This document shows, one piece after another, positions 50,993 through 60,453 of a stretch of DNA of 64,000 nucleotides. Position 1 is the first letter of the stretch, and each line of letters opens with the position of its first letter. The translations under genes were made by a program, and so were the position numbers. This DNA comes from an uncultured Clostridia bacterium. Its GTDB lineage: Bacteria; Bacillota; Clostridia; Christensenellales; Aristaeellaceae. The stretch is from contig CAKTXR010000008.1 of assembly GCA_934631025.1 (NCBI GenBank), positions 1 to 64,000 of the forward strand. Direction: 5' to 3'. The notes under the pieces were generated by a model. That model worked only from the letters and a program-made list of their open reading frames with translations. It was not told where the DNA came from and made no database searches.

Positions 50993-53740
50993 GTGAAGAG
51001 AACGAGACGCAAGAACATCGTGCGCGGTATCGGACGCAGCCTCAATCGCTTTCTGTCGATCCTCTTCATCGTGGCGCTGGGCGCGGGCTTCCTCGCTGGT
51101 TTGTTCGCCACGTCGCCCGATATGTACGAGGCCGCCGACCGCTATATGGACGCATACAACTGGTACGATCTGGACGTGAAGGCCTCGCAGGGCTTTACCG
51201 AGGAGGACGCCTCGGCCATCGCGCAGACCGAGAACGTCTCTCAGGTGCAGGCGGCGCGCGTGGTCGATATGCTGCTCCTGGACAGGGATTCAAACAGCCT
51301 GACCGCCCGCGTCTATGCGCTGCCCCACGGCGAGGGCGCGATGAACGGCTACGAGCTGCTCGAGGGCCGCGCGCCGGAAAATGATACCGAGTGCGTCGTG
51401 CAGGTCGCGTCCGGCCGGTATGGCGGCGTGGCGCTGAACATCGGCGACACGCTGACCGTTTCGCACGAAAACGCGAATTACGACGCGCTGCTGGACGAGG
51501 TGGCCGCCGAGACGCTGACTGTGGTCGGCATTGTCGAGAGCCCGATGTGCATTTCGGTCGAGGCCGATTCCACCAGCATAGGCAGCGGTGCGATCGGCGT
51601 ACTGGTCTTCGCGCATGAGGACTATATCGATCTGGACGTGTACACCGACGTGTTCGTCGCCGTGTCGGGCGCAAAGGCGCTCAACACATTCGCAGACGAC
51701 TACGACGCGCTGATCGAGCCGGTTAAAGAAGCGCTGGACGCTCTGGGCGACGAGCGCGCCCCCATGCGCACGCAGGCGCTCAGGGACGATGCGATGAAGA
51801 GCCTGGACGACATGGACGCGCTCGTTTCCGCGCTGGAGAGCGAAGCGGCAGTGCAGCAGGGGCTTTCTCAGGACGCGGCCGCGCGGCTTGAGCAGAGCAT
51901 GGCGGTCGCCGCGATTCTGGGCGATTCGCCGGTCTCCCGCGCAATCGCCAATACCGCCAAGGCCGTTCAGAGCGGCTTGACCACGCGCCAGAGGGCGGCG
52001 GAGGACGGCACGGCGCGGCTCGACCGGCTGAAGACACAGCTTGCCGACGCGTGCGAAGAGGCCGAAGCGCTCGAGGACGGCTTCTGGCTGACGCGCGATC
52101 GAAACGCGTCGGCGGGCTATGCCAGCTACAGCGACAATGTGGAGAAGGTCGCGGCGCTGTGCCGCATATTCCCGGTGTTCTTCTTCCTCGTGGCGCTGCT
52201 GGTCGCGCTGACCACGATGACGCGCCTTGTTGAGGAGAACCGCGCGCAGATCGGCACGCTCAAGTCGCTGGGCTTCTCGGACGCTCAGGTGCTGGCCGAA
52301 TACATCCTCTACAGCCTGTCCTCGTCGGTGCTGGGCTGCGCGCTGGGCTTTGCGGTCGGCTTTAAGCTGTTCCCGAAGGTCATCAGCTCGGCCTACGGCA
52401 TGATGTACACGCTGCCCGCGATTGAAACGCCCTTCCGTCTCGAGGTGGCGCTGCTGGTCGCGCCGGTGACGGTCGGCGGCATACTGCTGGCGACGCTGTG
52501 GGCCTGCTGGGGCGCGTGCCGCTCCTGCCCGGCGGCGCTCATGACTCCCTCCGCGCCGCCCGCCGGCAAGCGGATACTGCTCGAACGCATAAAGCCGCTC
52601 TGGAATCGGCTATCCTTCAGCCGCAAGGTGACCTGCCGCAATCTGTTCCGCTATAAAAAGCGCTTCATAATGACTGTGGTGGGCGTGGCCGGATGCAGCG
52701 CGCTGCTGGTGACCGGCTTCGGCCTGCGCGATTCCATACACGACATCGTGGACAAGCAGTTCGGCGAGATCTATCTCTATCAGCTCACCGTGCGGCTGGA
52801 CGACGCGGACGCGCTCGAGACCGACGACACGCTGAAGGCGTTCCTTGACGAGCCGGATATTTCCGCGCTCTCCTTCGCGACGGAAAGCGGCCGTGTGGAA
52901 AAGGACGGAAAGAGCGAATCGGTCAGCCTGAGCGTGCCCAAGGACACGGCGGCGTTTGCCGATTTCGTGACGCTGCGCGAGCGCAGGAGCGGAGAAGCCC
53001 TGACGCTGGGCGGCGGCGCAATCCTCACCGAAAAGCTGTGCGAGCAGCTGGGCGTGCGCGCGGGCGATACCGTGACGCTCGAGGACAAGGACGGCAAGCA
53101 GGCCGAGGTGACTGTAGACGGCGTGACGGAAAACTATCTGACCGCGTTCGCCTACATGAGCCCCGAGGCCTATGAGAGCGCGTTCGGCCATGCGCCGGAC
53201 TACACGACGCTTCTGTGCCGCCTTGAGGACGAAGCGCAGGCCGACGCGGCGGTGGAGCGCGCGCTCAAAAGCGAGCACGTAATCTACACGCGCTCGTCGC
53301 TGAGCCTGAAGGAGACGTTCGCCGATTCGGTGCGCAGCATCGATTCGATCGTGCTGGTGCTGATTCTCTCGGCGGGCATACTGTGCATGGTGGTCATGTA
53401 CAATCTGACCAATGTGAATATCTGCGAGCGGCGCGGCGAGCTGGCGACGATGCGCGTGCTGGGCTTTTACGAGCGCGAGGTCGAGCGGTATATTTTCCGC
53501 GAGACGAACGTGCTGAGCTTCATCGGCGCGCTGGCGGGGCTGCCGCTGGGCATATGGCTTCATTCGTTTGTGGTTAAGACGGTCGAAGTGAACGCGGTGA
53601 TGTTCGGGCGCACGATCAAGCCGATGAGCTATGTGTACGCGCTGGCGATTTCGGTGGTGTTCACGCTGCTGGTGAACGAGGTCATGCGGCGCAGCATCCG
53701 CAGGATCGACATGGTGGAGTCGCTCAAAGCCAGAGATTAA
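50993..53740 (+). CDS. FtsX-family ABC transporter permease
   Basis: 915 residues. One membrane helix near 19-38, a large extracytoplasmic region with a helical part at about 265-360, helices at about 390-510, then a second FtsX unit with an extracytoplasmic domain and C-terminal helices (about 780-905). Two FtsX domains (about 390-500 and 785-900) place it in the type VII/MacB-like group that couples ATP hydrolysis to mechanical work outside the membrane. The start is GTG with a weak ribosome site, implying coupling to the ATPase gene. Substrate unknown. Confidence 0.87.
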   Translation: MKRTRRKNIVRGIGRSLNRFLSILFIVALGAGFLAGLFATSPDMYEAADRYMDAYNWYDLDVKASQGFTEEDASAIAQTENVSQVQAARVVDMLLLDRDSNSLTARVYALPHGEGAMNGYELLEGRAPENDTECVVQVASGRYGGVALNIGDTLTVSHENANYDALLDEVAAETLTVVGIVESPMCISVEADSTSIGSGAIGVLVFAHEDYIDLDVYTDVFVAVSGAKALNTFADDYDALIEPVKEALDALGDERAPMRTQALRDDAMKSLDDMDALVSALESEAAVQQGLSQDAAARLEQSMAVAAILGDSPVSRAIANTAKAVQSGLTTRQRAAEDGTARLDRLKTQLADACEEAEALEDGFWLTRDRNASAGYASYSDNVEKVAALCRIFPVFFFLVALLVALTTMTRLVEENRAQIGTLKSLGFSDAQVLAEYILYSLSSSVLGCALGFAVGFKLFPKVISSAYGMMYTLPAIETPFRLEVALLVAPVTVGGILLATLWACWGACRSCPAALMTPSAPPAGKRILLERIKPLWNRLSFSRKVTCRNLFRYKKRFIMTVVGVAGCSALLVTGFGLRDSIHDIVDKQFGEIYLYQLTVRLDDADALETDDTLKAFLDEPDISALSFATESGRVEKDGKSESVSLSVPKDTAAFADFVTLRERRSGEALTLGGGAILTEKLCEQLGVRAGDTVTLEDKDGKQAEVTVDGVTENYLTAFAYMSPEAYESAFGHAPDYTTLLCRLEDEAQADAAVERALKSEHVIYTRSSLSLKETFADSVRSIDSIVLVLILSAGILCMVVMYNLTNVNICERRGELATMRVLGFYEREVERYIFRETNVLSFIGALAGLPLGIWLHSFVVKTVEVNAVMFGRTIKPMSYVYALAISVVFTLLVNEVMRRSIRRIDMVESLKARD

Positions 53741-53744
53741 GGCC

Positions 53745-54375
53745 GGCAGTGCCGGCTTCCACTTGCTGCCGCGCAATGCCACACGACTTGCCAAACCATA
53801 AATTGGAGTTTGGCAAGTCTTCGATAGTGCGTGTAGATAACATCGATATACAGCCCGACCCGCCCGACCATAAATCAGAGTCGGGCGGGTCTACCCGTGT
53901 GCCCGGGTGACGGCGGCGCGTATACGCACCAACCCAACCCCGCCGCGTAAAGCGTACTTTGCTACTCGACCAGCCCCTGAAGAGAGTCCAGAGAGTCGAA
54001 GACTCTTTGGCACAGTCTGGGGCGCGCAGCCCCAGCGTACTCCCCGCGGTATCATAGCGAATCATAAATCTATAGCAAAAGGAACGCCACACAAAAACGG
54101 CGTTCCTTTTCGTATAGCTGACTCCGGTCGTAACTCCGTCGAGATCGCTATAAAGAAACGCACAAACCCGAAGTGAACTCACAAGGGCAGATAACCGCGC
54201 CGACACCGCGAGAACGCACGAATGGCGATCTCGACCCGGCGGAATAGGAACGGAACATATCGCAAGCCGTCCTGTTTGGCGCTGGGCGGCAAACAGCAGG
54301 CGTGAGCCGAACGCAAGACGCTCCAATAGAAACGCAACAGCCTGTACGTGCTTCTAACGGAACGCAAAACGCGTC
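53745..54375 (-). repeat. Composite repeat, copy 7 (F, E, D, C, B, reversed)
   Basis: On the plus strand: F 53745-53835 (single copy with the ACTTGCCAAAC/GTTTGGCAAGT hairpin), E 53855-53925, D 53975-54060, C about 54120-54295, B 54296-54375. Module D is interrupted near 54060-54110 by a short segment containing AAAGGAACGCCA and its complement TGGCGTTCCTTT-like words, forming a hairpin. Immediately after B comes toxin-antitoxin-like cassette 2, and then module A. Confidence 0.82.
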
Positions 54376-54418
54376 GTATCCCATCCAAACAAACAGTCCG
54401 TAAAATCATCCAATGTGA

Positions 54419-54447
54419 TTGACAGGAATATTCCGCTATGATAAAAT
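54419..54447 (+). promoter_or_regulatory. Promoter of membrane-peptide mRNA, cassette 2
   Basis: TTGACA at 54419-54424 and TAAAAT at 54442-54447, 17-base spacer; identical arrangement to cassette 1. The leader begins with a CCATGG-bounded hairpin at about 54453-54478. Confidence 0.75.
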
Positions 54448-54555
54448 AAAACCATGGGGTCGGAAACGGCTCCATGGCATGTTAGGAATCAGATGGCGCT
54501 TGGCTTTTCGCCTTCCCCTCACACCTCTCAACAAAGGTGAAAGGGGGACACTGTC

Positions 54556-54651
54556 ATGAGTGACTTTGAGATGTTCTCGCAGTTCATGATGGTTTTTTCC
54601 CTGGTGATTGCCGCTGTAACAATCGGCTACGCCATCGGAAGGAAAAAATGA
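54556..54651 (+). CDS. 31-residue membrane peptide, candidate type I toxin (copy 2)
   Basis: Encodes exactly the same peptide and the same 96 bases as 34062-34157: a short N-terminus, one hydrophobic span and a GRKK tail. The last 65 or so bases of the leader, including the AAAGGGGGA ribosome site and its sequestering CACCT/AGGTG and CCCC/GGGG stem (about 54514-54548), are also conserved. In contrast, the convergent RNA region is divergent between copies. That pattern supports translation of the peptide under selection or recent conversion. Confidence 0.7.
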   Translation: MSDFEMFSQFMMVFSLVIAAVTIGYAIGRKK

Positions 54652-54755
54652 CGACATAAGCTAAGCCGCCATCCGGTTGCACGCCGGAAAGCGGCTTAGC
54701 TCTTCGATACATTACTCGAGGGGAAGAAGCCGTGTGAAAAGCGTCATCCCTTCAT
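54643..54755 (-). ncRNA. Candidate antitoxin RNA, cassette 2
   Basis: Starts downstream of the minus-strand promoter at 54762-54791 and ends at the T run complementary to 54643-54648. It contains the hairpin at 54660-54700 and overlaps the 3' end of the peptide gene and the 3' untranslated region in antisense. About 13 of 95 positions differ from the RNA of cassette 1, mainly in the loop and 5' part, which could separate the specificity of the two antitoxins. Ends are inferred. Confidence 0.5.
54660..54700. terminator. Shared hairpin between convergent toxin mRNA and antisense RNA, cassette 2
   Basis: GCTAAGCCGC at 54660-54669 pairs perfectly with GCGGCTTAGC at 54691-54700, with an inner CCGG/CCGG stem. 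On the minus strand a T6 run follows. Confidence 0.65.
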
Positions 54756-54761
54756 GCCAAC

Positions 54762-54791
54762 ATTATAGCACGGCGCGGCCTGATTTGTCAA
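54762..54791 (-). promoter_or_regulatory. Promoter of antisense RNA, cassette 2
   Basis: On the minus strand TTGACA (54786-54791), 18 bases, TATAAT (54762-54767); both hexamers are consensus and the spacing equals that of cassette 1. Confidence 0.75.
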
Positions 54792-54864
54792 GCGGCGCTG
54801 TGCTTTTTTCTCGCGTCATAAATGACGCGGCGGCAGACGAGAATGCCGGACAATGCCATTCCCC

Positions 54865-55060
54865 GCGTCCCCAATTCCGAATTGCGCATTCCGCATTCCG
54901 AATTACTCTGCCGTTCCCCCCCGCGCGCACGGCGGCCCCTGTGCCGGAGCTATAACCGGCCAGCACAATCGCCGCGCCGGCCAACAATTCATGATCCTGT
55001 AAATCGGAACACTGCATGAAGCGGAAGCCGCACTGCGGCCGCGTCAGCGCGAAATAACGT
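54865..55060 (-). repeat. Composite repeat, copy 8 (module A, reversed, with AT-palindromic word)
   Basis: Module A reversed at about 54930-55060 (TATAACCGGCC, CGCCGCGCCGGC, CGCGTCAGCGCG). It is preceded at about 54867-54905 by the palindromic word ATTCCGAATTGCGCATTCCG, also seen beside module A in copy 4. Together with copy 7 it makes one composite split by cassette 2. A further imperfect palindrome, CCGCCCCGCCCG to GGGCGGGG at about 55100-55139, probably terminates the following minus-strand gene. Confidence 0.75.
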
Positions 55061-55160
55061 CCCGCCGATGGCTCTTCCCGCAGCCCCAAAACACAAACCG
55101 CCCCGCCCGAAACCGGCTCATACCGGCCTTGGGCGGGGCAAAACGCATTTATAAGCGCGC

Positions 55161-58100
55161 TCAGCGGCGCACCAGCAGCGTCACAATCTCAAACGGCCTG
55201 AGCGCGAGCGACACGCGGCCATTCTCGCAGGGCAGATCGCATTGTTTCTCCTCGAGGAAGTTCACGCGCTCCACGCCCTTCACCGCGTCGTGCAGGGACA
55301 CCTCGCAGCGCGCGGGCACGCCCTCGCATTCGTACAGGCGCAGCACATACGCGTTGTCCACGTCCTCCGCGCGCTTGACCGTCTCGCAGATCACATGCTC
55401 GCCATCGAGCGAGAACAGCGGTTCCATCGCGGCGGCCGTGCGGCTGGCGATCAGCGGCATATTGAACTTGTAGGCCGGCGCGATGACCGCCTCGGTGGAG
55501 AACGGCGCGCTGTGCGGCAGTATCGCGCACTTCATCTCATGCACGCCCTCGTCGCCGCGCGGGTCGGGACGGCAGCCGCCGTGCATCAGCGTGAGCGTCA
55601 TCAGGCCGCCCTCGGCCGACATGCCGTACTTGCAGTCGTTGAGCAGCGCCACGCCGCCGCGCGCGTCCGACAGGTCGCTCCAGCGGTGATTGACCACCTC
55701 GAATTTCGCGCTGTCCAGCGAAGTGTTGCGCGTGGTCGGGCGGCTCATGTGGCCGAACTGAATCTCATTGCGCACAAAGTCGGATTTCACGTTCGTGTCG
55801 AACGCGATCTTCACCAGCGCGCGCCTGTCGTGCCAGTCGAGCTTTATGTCGTAGGTCACGGCCGGATCGGCGGCGTGGAACACCGTGTCCACCGTCGCCG
55901 TCGAGCGTTTCGAGAGCGCGTACACCGAGCGCACGCGCCATTCGACCGCGCCGTCGGAGACCACCTCGCGGGAGAGGAGCGTCCGCACGGGCTGCATCTT
56001 CATCTCTTCAGAGGGCGAAATCTCCCAGTTCTCGTACTGATCGGGCACGTTTTCGCCGAAGAGCAGCGTGCCCAGCGGCAGCGACGCGGCATACTGCCGG
56101 CCGGTCGCGCGCTCGATCAGGCTGATCATGTAGCCGCAGTCGTCAAACTCGGCCTCGTACAGCGGGGTGACGAGCCGCTTCCCGTCGTATTTGAACGGCG
56201 AGGCGGCGTTTATCTCCGCGCCCGCCAGCGCATGGGCGGCGGCATAGGCGTGGACGCGCAGACCGGAAAGCGCCGTGCGCGCGCGGCCCATCACGTCGAC
56301 ATAGCGCTGGGAAACCGCGCCCGATATGGCCAGATCGCCCTCGGCCTCGAACACATCGCTCTCCGTCCAGTTGAACGGCGACGCGTTCACGAGCGTCACG
56401 TCGTCCGCGCTCGCTTCGCCCAGATAGCCGGCGATGCGCTGGTCGATGGCGCTGATGAGCGCGCTCACCTCGGCGCGGGCGGTGTCGTTCACCTCGGCGA
56501 TGGAAGAGCCGGGCAGTATGTCGTGGAACTGGTTGCGCAGCAGCTCCTTGTAGAGCGGTTCCACGTCGGCGTTGGTGTTATTCTCGTTGGCCGCGGCGAG
56601 GAACTCCAGATTGTGCAGCGCGATTTCCGCCTTGCGGTTGTTGCGCTTCACGTCGTGGATGCTGGTCAGCGTGCCGCGGTGGAACTCGAGATACAATTCG
56701 CCGTTGAAGATCGGATAGCGCTCGCGCTCCTCGTCCAGCCGGTTCATGAACGCCGAGACCGTCTCCGGACGCTGCTTCGGCAGGCCGGGCAGATCGACCG
56801 TGCGCTTCATGTACTCGAGCATTCCGTAGGTCGGGCCGCCGCCGCCGTCGCCGAAGCCGTAGGCCACAAGGCGGCTGTCCGCGGTGGTCTTGTCGATGAT
56901 CTGATCGACCGCCGCCGTCACCGTCTGCGGATCGGGGATGGCCTGCATGGTGTTGAAGTGGGTCAGCACTTCGCTGCCGTCCAGACCGCGCCAGCGGAAC
57001 GTGTCGGCGGACATTTTGTTCATGTCGTTCCAGCTGATCTTGGTGGTCAGGAAGTATTTCACGTCCGACTCGCGCATGATCTGCGGAATGGCGGCGTTGT
57101 AGCCGAACGTGTCGGGCAGCCAGAAGCTGTCGGCGGTGTAGCCGAAGCGGCTGCGGGTGTAGCGCTGGCCGTAGATGAACTGGCGCGCCATGGCCTCGCC
57201 GCCGGTGACGTTGCAGTCGCACTCGACCCATACGCCGCCGTTCGGCTCATAGCGCCCCTCGGCCACGCGCTTTTTAATGCCCTCGAAGATCTGCGGATAG
57301 TATTTTTCCATCCAGTATGTGTGCAGCGCGGAGGACTGGACGAAATCATAGTCCGGATAGCGCTCCATCAGGTCGAGCGCTTCGGCATAGGTGCGCGCGC
57401 ACTTGCGGATGGTCTCCGAATACGGCCACAGCCACGCCGTGTCCATGTGCGAATGGCCGATCAGGCTCACGTTGCCGCGCGAGCCGTCATTGGCCGTGCT
57501 CTTTTCCAGCGCGGGCGCGATCAGGGCGCAGACTTCCTCGGCCGCTGCGTCCAGCTCGCCGCGCGTATGGTCGATGGGGGACTGTATAAAGTGCGGGAAG
57601 GCGGCCTTCAGCGCGCGGATCGCCCGGCCGCTGACAAAGTTATTGCCGTCAAGCTCGGCCAGCTGAATGACCGTGCTCAGGTCGAACACCATGCGGTTGA
57701 TGGCCTCGTCCATGACGCACACGTCGACGCCGCCGAAGGCGAAGCGATAGTTCTTCTCGTCCGGCGTGTCCGCGCCGTAGTTGTCATAGGGGGCGCAGCC
57801 GGGGCAGAAGTGACCGGCGTAGCATTCGAGATCGACGCGCCACGTTTTCGGCGCATCGCTTTTGCCGACGTACATCGCCGAATGGCGGCCGCCGATGAAG
57901 TCGTTCTTGGAGTTGATGATGCCCGACGGCGCGCCGTCGCGGAAGCAGAGGATCTCGGTTGCGCCGGTGTGGGGGATCAGCCAGATCTGTTTGCCGAGCG
58001 TGTCCCCGTCCGCCGTCACATTGAGCGAGAGCCAGATGTTCTGCCACAGCCCGCCCCACTGATCGCCCTCATGGATGGGGGCGAGATTGTCGACCGGCGG

Positions 58101-58238
58101 CCGGCGCAGGTGCTCCTGCGTCCTGAAGGAGAGCGCGTCGGAAACGTGCCTGACCGGCGCAAAGATATAGCGGGCGTAAACGTCCAGCGCCTTTTTGTAC
58201 TGGGTGAGGAGCTTCTTCGTGTAAACCTCGTAATTCAC
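55161..58238 (-). CDS. Alpha-mannosidase, glycoside hydrolase family 38
   Basis: 1025 residues. The catalytic domain carries HSHMDTAWLWPY (zinc His and Asp, about residues 260-271) and the nucleophile region WLPDTFGYN (about 372-380), followed by the middle helical bundle and the beta-sandwich C-terminal domains. GH38 enzymes remove alpha-linked mannose from N-glycans or mannans with Zn2+. No signal peptide, so cytoplasmic. AGGGAGGAAT supports a GTG start at 58238, rather than an upstream ATG at 58340 that lies beyond the promoter. The divergent sugar transporter probably imports its substrate. Confidence 0.9.
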   Translation of the reverse strand: MNYEVYTKKLLTQYKKALDVYARYIFAPVRHVSDALSFRTQEHLRRPPVDNLAPIHEGDQWGGLWQNIWLSLNVTADGDTLGKQIWLIPHTGATEILCFRDGAPSGIINSKNDFIGGRHSAMYVGKSDAPKTWRVDLECYAGHFCPGCAPYDNYGADTPDEKNYRFAFGGVDVCVMDEAINRMVFDLSTVIQLAELDGNNFVSGRAIRALKAAFPHFIQSPIDHTRGELDAAAEEVCALIAPALEKSTANDGSRGNVSLIGHSHMDTAWLWPYSETIRKCARTYAEALDLMERYPDYDFVQSSALHTYWMEKYYPQIFEGIKKRVAEGRYEPNGGVWVECDCNVTGGEAMARQFIYGQRYTRSRFGYTADSFWLPDTFGYNAAIPQIMRESDVKYFLTTKISWNDMNKMSADTFRWRGLDGSEVLTHFNTMQAIPDPQTVTAAVDQIIDKTTADSRLVAYGFGDGGGGPTYGMLEYMKRTVDLPGLPKQRPETVSAFMNRLDEERERYPIFNGELYLEFHRGTLTSIHDVKRNNRKAEIALHNLEFLAAANENNTNADVEPLYKELLRNQFHDILPGSSIAEVNDTARAEVSALISAIDQRIAGYLGEASADDVTLVNASPFNWTESDVFEAEGDLAISGAVSQRYVDVMGRARTALSGLRVHAYAAAHALAGAEINAASPFKYDGKRLVTPLYEAEFDDCGYMISLIERATGRQYAASLPLGTLLFGENVPDQYENWEISPSEEMKMQPVRTLLSREVVSDGAVEWRVRSVYALSKRSTATVDTVFHAADPAVTYDIKLDWHDRRALVKIAFDTNVKSDFVRNEIQFGHMSRPTTRNTSLDSAKFEVVNHRWSDLSDARGGVALLNDCKYGMSAEGGLMTLTLMHGGCRPDPRGDEGVHEMKCAILPHSAPFSTEAVIAPAYKFNMPLIASRTAAAMEPLFSLDGEHVICETVKRAEDVDNAYVLRLYECEGVPARCEVSLHDAVKGVERVNFLEEKQCDLPCENGRVSLALRPFEIVTLLVRR

Positions 58239-58286
58239 GGTGTTATTCCTCCCTGTGCGCATGCTTGCCCATGCGTCGCTGCCTTT

Positions 58287-58315
58287 ATTATACACGCGCG
58301 GGGGAAAAGTGTAAA
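58287..58315 (-). promoter_or_regulatory. Promoter of the GH38 gene
   Basis: On the minus strand TTTACA (58310-58315), 17 bases, TATAAT (58287-58292). Confidence 0.8.
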
Positions 58316-58354
58316 GAGAAACGTTATGCTTTTGTCTCATTCCGGCGTTTTAAG

Positions 58355-58383
58355 TTGAATTATTGCGCCGGATGATTTATAAT
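58355..58383 (+). promoter_or_regulatory. Promoter of the CUT1 sugar transporter operon
   Basis: TTGAAT at 58355-58360 and TATAAT at 58378-58383, 17-base spacer. It is back to back with the GH38 promoter, about 40 bases apart, so a single regulator could control both. Confidence 0.8.
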
Positions 58384-58453
58384 AGTTCAAAATAGGCGCG
58401 GCATGAGCGCCGTACACAGACGAAAAAACGAACGGGCAAAGGAAAGGGATAGC

Positions 58454-59554
58454 ATGAAAGTCGCATTGCAGAACCTGACGAAAACGTTTCCGGCGCGCGG
58501 CCGCAAGGGCGACGTTGTGGCGGTCGACAACCTGAACGTTGAATTCCCAGACGGCAGGCTGGTGGCGCTGCTCGGCCCGTCCGGCTGCGGCAAGAGCACC
58601 ACGCTGTACATGATCTGCGGGCTGGAAAAACCCACCGCCGGCAAGGTGTTTTTCGGCGAGGACGATGTGACCGCGCTGCCGCCCGAAAACCGCGGCGTGG
58701 GGCTGGTGTTCCAGAATTACGCGCTCTATCCGCATCTTAACGTGCGGCGCAACATCATGTTCCCGCTCGAGAACCTCAGGGGCAAGGAGCGCCCCACCAA
58801 GGCGGAGATGAACGCGCGCGTCGAAGAGGCCGCCCGTCTCGTGCAGATCGAGGGGCTGCTAGACCGCAAGCCCGCCGAACTGTCCGGCGGCCAGCAGCAG
58901 CGCGTCGCCATCGCCCGCGCGCTGGTGAAAAGGCCGCGCGTGCTGCTGCTCGACGAGCCGCTCTCCAATCTGGACGCACGGCTGCGTTTGCAGACCCGCG
59001 AGGAGATCCGGCGCATTCAGCGCGAGACCGGCGTGACCACCGTGTTCGTCACGCACGATCAGGAGGAGGCCATGAGCATCTCCGATCAGATCGTGGTCAT
59101 GAAGGAGGGCGCGCTCCAGCAGGCCGGAAAGCCGCAGCAGGTCTACGACGATCCGGACAACCTCTTCGTCGCCAAGTTCCTCGGCACGCCGCCCGTCAAC
59201 GTGTTTGACGGCCGCGTGTCGGGCGGGCATATATATATTGGAAGCGAAAGCGTGCTGGACGCGCCCTCTCTTCCTGACGGCGCGGTCTATGTCGCCGTGC
59301 GTCCGGAGGGCTTTATCCCGAAGAGCGACGGCAGGCTGAGCTGCACGCTGCGCGCCGTGGAGGTCATGGGGCGCGATGTGAGCGTCGTGGCCGGCCATGA
59401 CGCGAGCGAGACGGGCAAACTGCGCGCCATCGTGGCCGCGGAGAGCGCCGTGGATGAAAATGCCGAAACCGTGCGCTTCGATCTGAAGCCGAACAAGACG
59501 CTGCTCTTCGACAAGGAAACGCAGCGCCGCATCCGCATGGGGGCGAGGACATGA
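58454..59554 (+). CDS. CUT1 sugar ABC transporter ATP-binding protein (UgpC/MsmK type)
   Basis: 366 residues. Walker A GPSGCGKST, signature LSGGQQQRVAIARA, Walker B LLLDEPLSNLD, and a C-terminal TOBE regulatory domain (about 285-360). The LSNLDARLR sequence is typical of CUT1 ATPases. GGAAAGGGA precedes the ATG at 58454. This is the only MsmK-like ATPase in the window and could also energise the ATPase-less transporter at 30160-33602. It overlaps the next gene by 4 bases. Confidence 0.92.
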   Translation: MKVALQNLTKTFPARGRKGDVVAVDNLNVEFPDGRLVALLGPSGCGKSTTLYMICGLEKPTAGKVFFGEDDVTALPPENRGVGLVFQNYALYPHLNVRRNIMFPLENLRGKERPTKAEMNARVEEAARLVQIEGLLDRKPAELSGGQQQRVAIARALVKRPRVLLLDEPLSNLDARLRLQTREEIRRIQRETGVTTVFVTHDQEEAMSISDQIVVMKEGALQQAGKPQQVYDDPDNLFVAKFLGTPPVNVFDGRVSGGHIYIGSESVLDAPSLPDGAVYVAVRPEGFIPKSDGRLSCTLRAVEVMGRDVSVVAGHDASETGKLRAIVAAESAVDENAETVRFDLKPNKTLLFDKETQRRIRMGART

Positions 59555-60441
59555 AGCAGCATAACGTCAAGGCCTGGCTGTATCTTCTGCCGGCCATACT
59601 GTTCCTGGGCGCGTTCATGGTCTATCCGCTGATCGACGTGTTTGTGTATTCATTCGAGGAGGGCTTCAATTCCGCTTCGCAGCGCTTCTTCGGCGTGGGG
59701 CTGTACAACTACAGCTATGTGCTGCACGATCCTTACTTTTTGCAGGCGGTCAAAAACACGTTCATCCTCGTGGCGGTCACCGTGCCGGTCTCGACCGGAC
59801 TGGCGCTGCTCATCTCGGTGGGACTCAGCTCCATCAAAAAGCTGCGCGAGCTGTATCAGACCGTCTATTTCCTGCCCTATGTCACCAACACGCTGGCCGT
59901 CGGGCTGGTGTTCATGATTCTGTTCAAGAAAACGCCTTATACGGACGGCCTGGCCAATCTGGTGCTGGGGCTGTTCGGCGTCTCTCCGATCGACTTTATC
60001 GAGGGGCCGTATGCGGCGCGGATGTTCGTATTGTGCTTTTATACCGTCTGGGCGGTGCTGCCGTTCAAGATCCTGATCCTCACCAGCGCGCTGGCCGGGG
60101 TGAAGAAGGAATACTATCAGGCGGCGCGCGTGGACGGCACGCCCCGCGCCCGGATTTTCTGGCGCATCACGCTGCCCATGATCTCGCCGATACTGTTTTA
60201 TCTGGTGATTACCGGCTTCATCGGCGCGTTCAAGGCCTATGGCGACGCGGTGGCGCTCTTCGGCACCGATCTGAACGCCGCGGGCATGAACACCATCGTG
60301 GGCTATGTTTACGATATGCTCTATGGCGAGGGCGGCGGCTATCCGTCCTATGCGTCCGCAGCGGCGATCATACTCTTCGCCATTGTGCTCACGGTCACCT
60401 GCGTCAATCTGCTGGTGAGCCGCAAGCACGTCCACTACTGA
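59551..60441 (+). CDS. CUT1 sugar ABC transporter permease (MalF/UgpA type)
   Basis: 296 residues, six membrane helices. The EAA-loop motif is EYYQAARVDGTPRARIFWRITLP-like, the ATPase docking site. It overlaps the ATPase gene by 4 bases (ATGA). Partner of the next gene. Confidence 0.92.
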   Translation: MKQHNVKAWLYLLPAILFLGAFMVYPLIDVFVYSFEEGFNSASQRFFGVGLYNYSYVLHDPYFLQAVKNTFILVAVTVPVSTGLALLISVGLSSIKKLRELYQTVYFLPYVTNTLAVGLVFMILFKKTPYTDGLANLVLGLFGVSPIDFIEGPYAARMFVLCFYTVWAVLPFKILILTSALAGVKKEYYQAARVDGTPRARIFWRITLPMISPILFYLVITGFIGAFKAYGDAVALFGTDLNAAGMNTIVGYVYDMLYGEGGGYPSYASAAAIILFAIVLTVTCVNLLVSRKHVHY

Positions 60442-60453
60442 GGAGGGTCGGCT

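Larger units (their letters stand above)
54382..54827. mobile_element. Type I toxin-antitoxin-like cassette 2
   Basis: Inverted counterpart of cassette 1 (33885-34333). The membrane-peptide gene is on the plus strand and the small RNA on the minus strand. It sits exactly between module B (54296-54375) and module A (54930-55060) of a reversed composite repeat. Relative to module A its orientation is the same as in cassette 1. This shared position indicates that the cassette travels with, or entered, the repeat family. Confidence 0.6.

Noticed and set aside
55242..58358. 1038-codon plus-strand ORF opposite the GH38 gene
   Set aside because: The minus strand carries clear GH38 catalytic motifs, a good ribosome site and a promoter; the plus-strand product resembles no protein.
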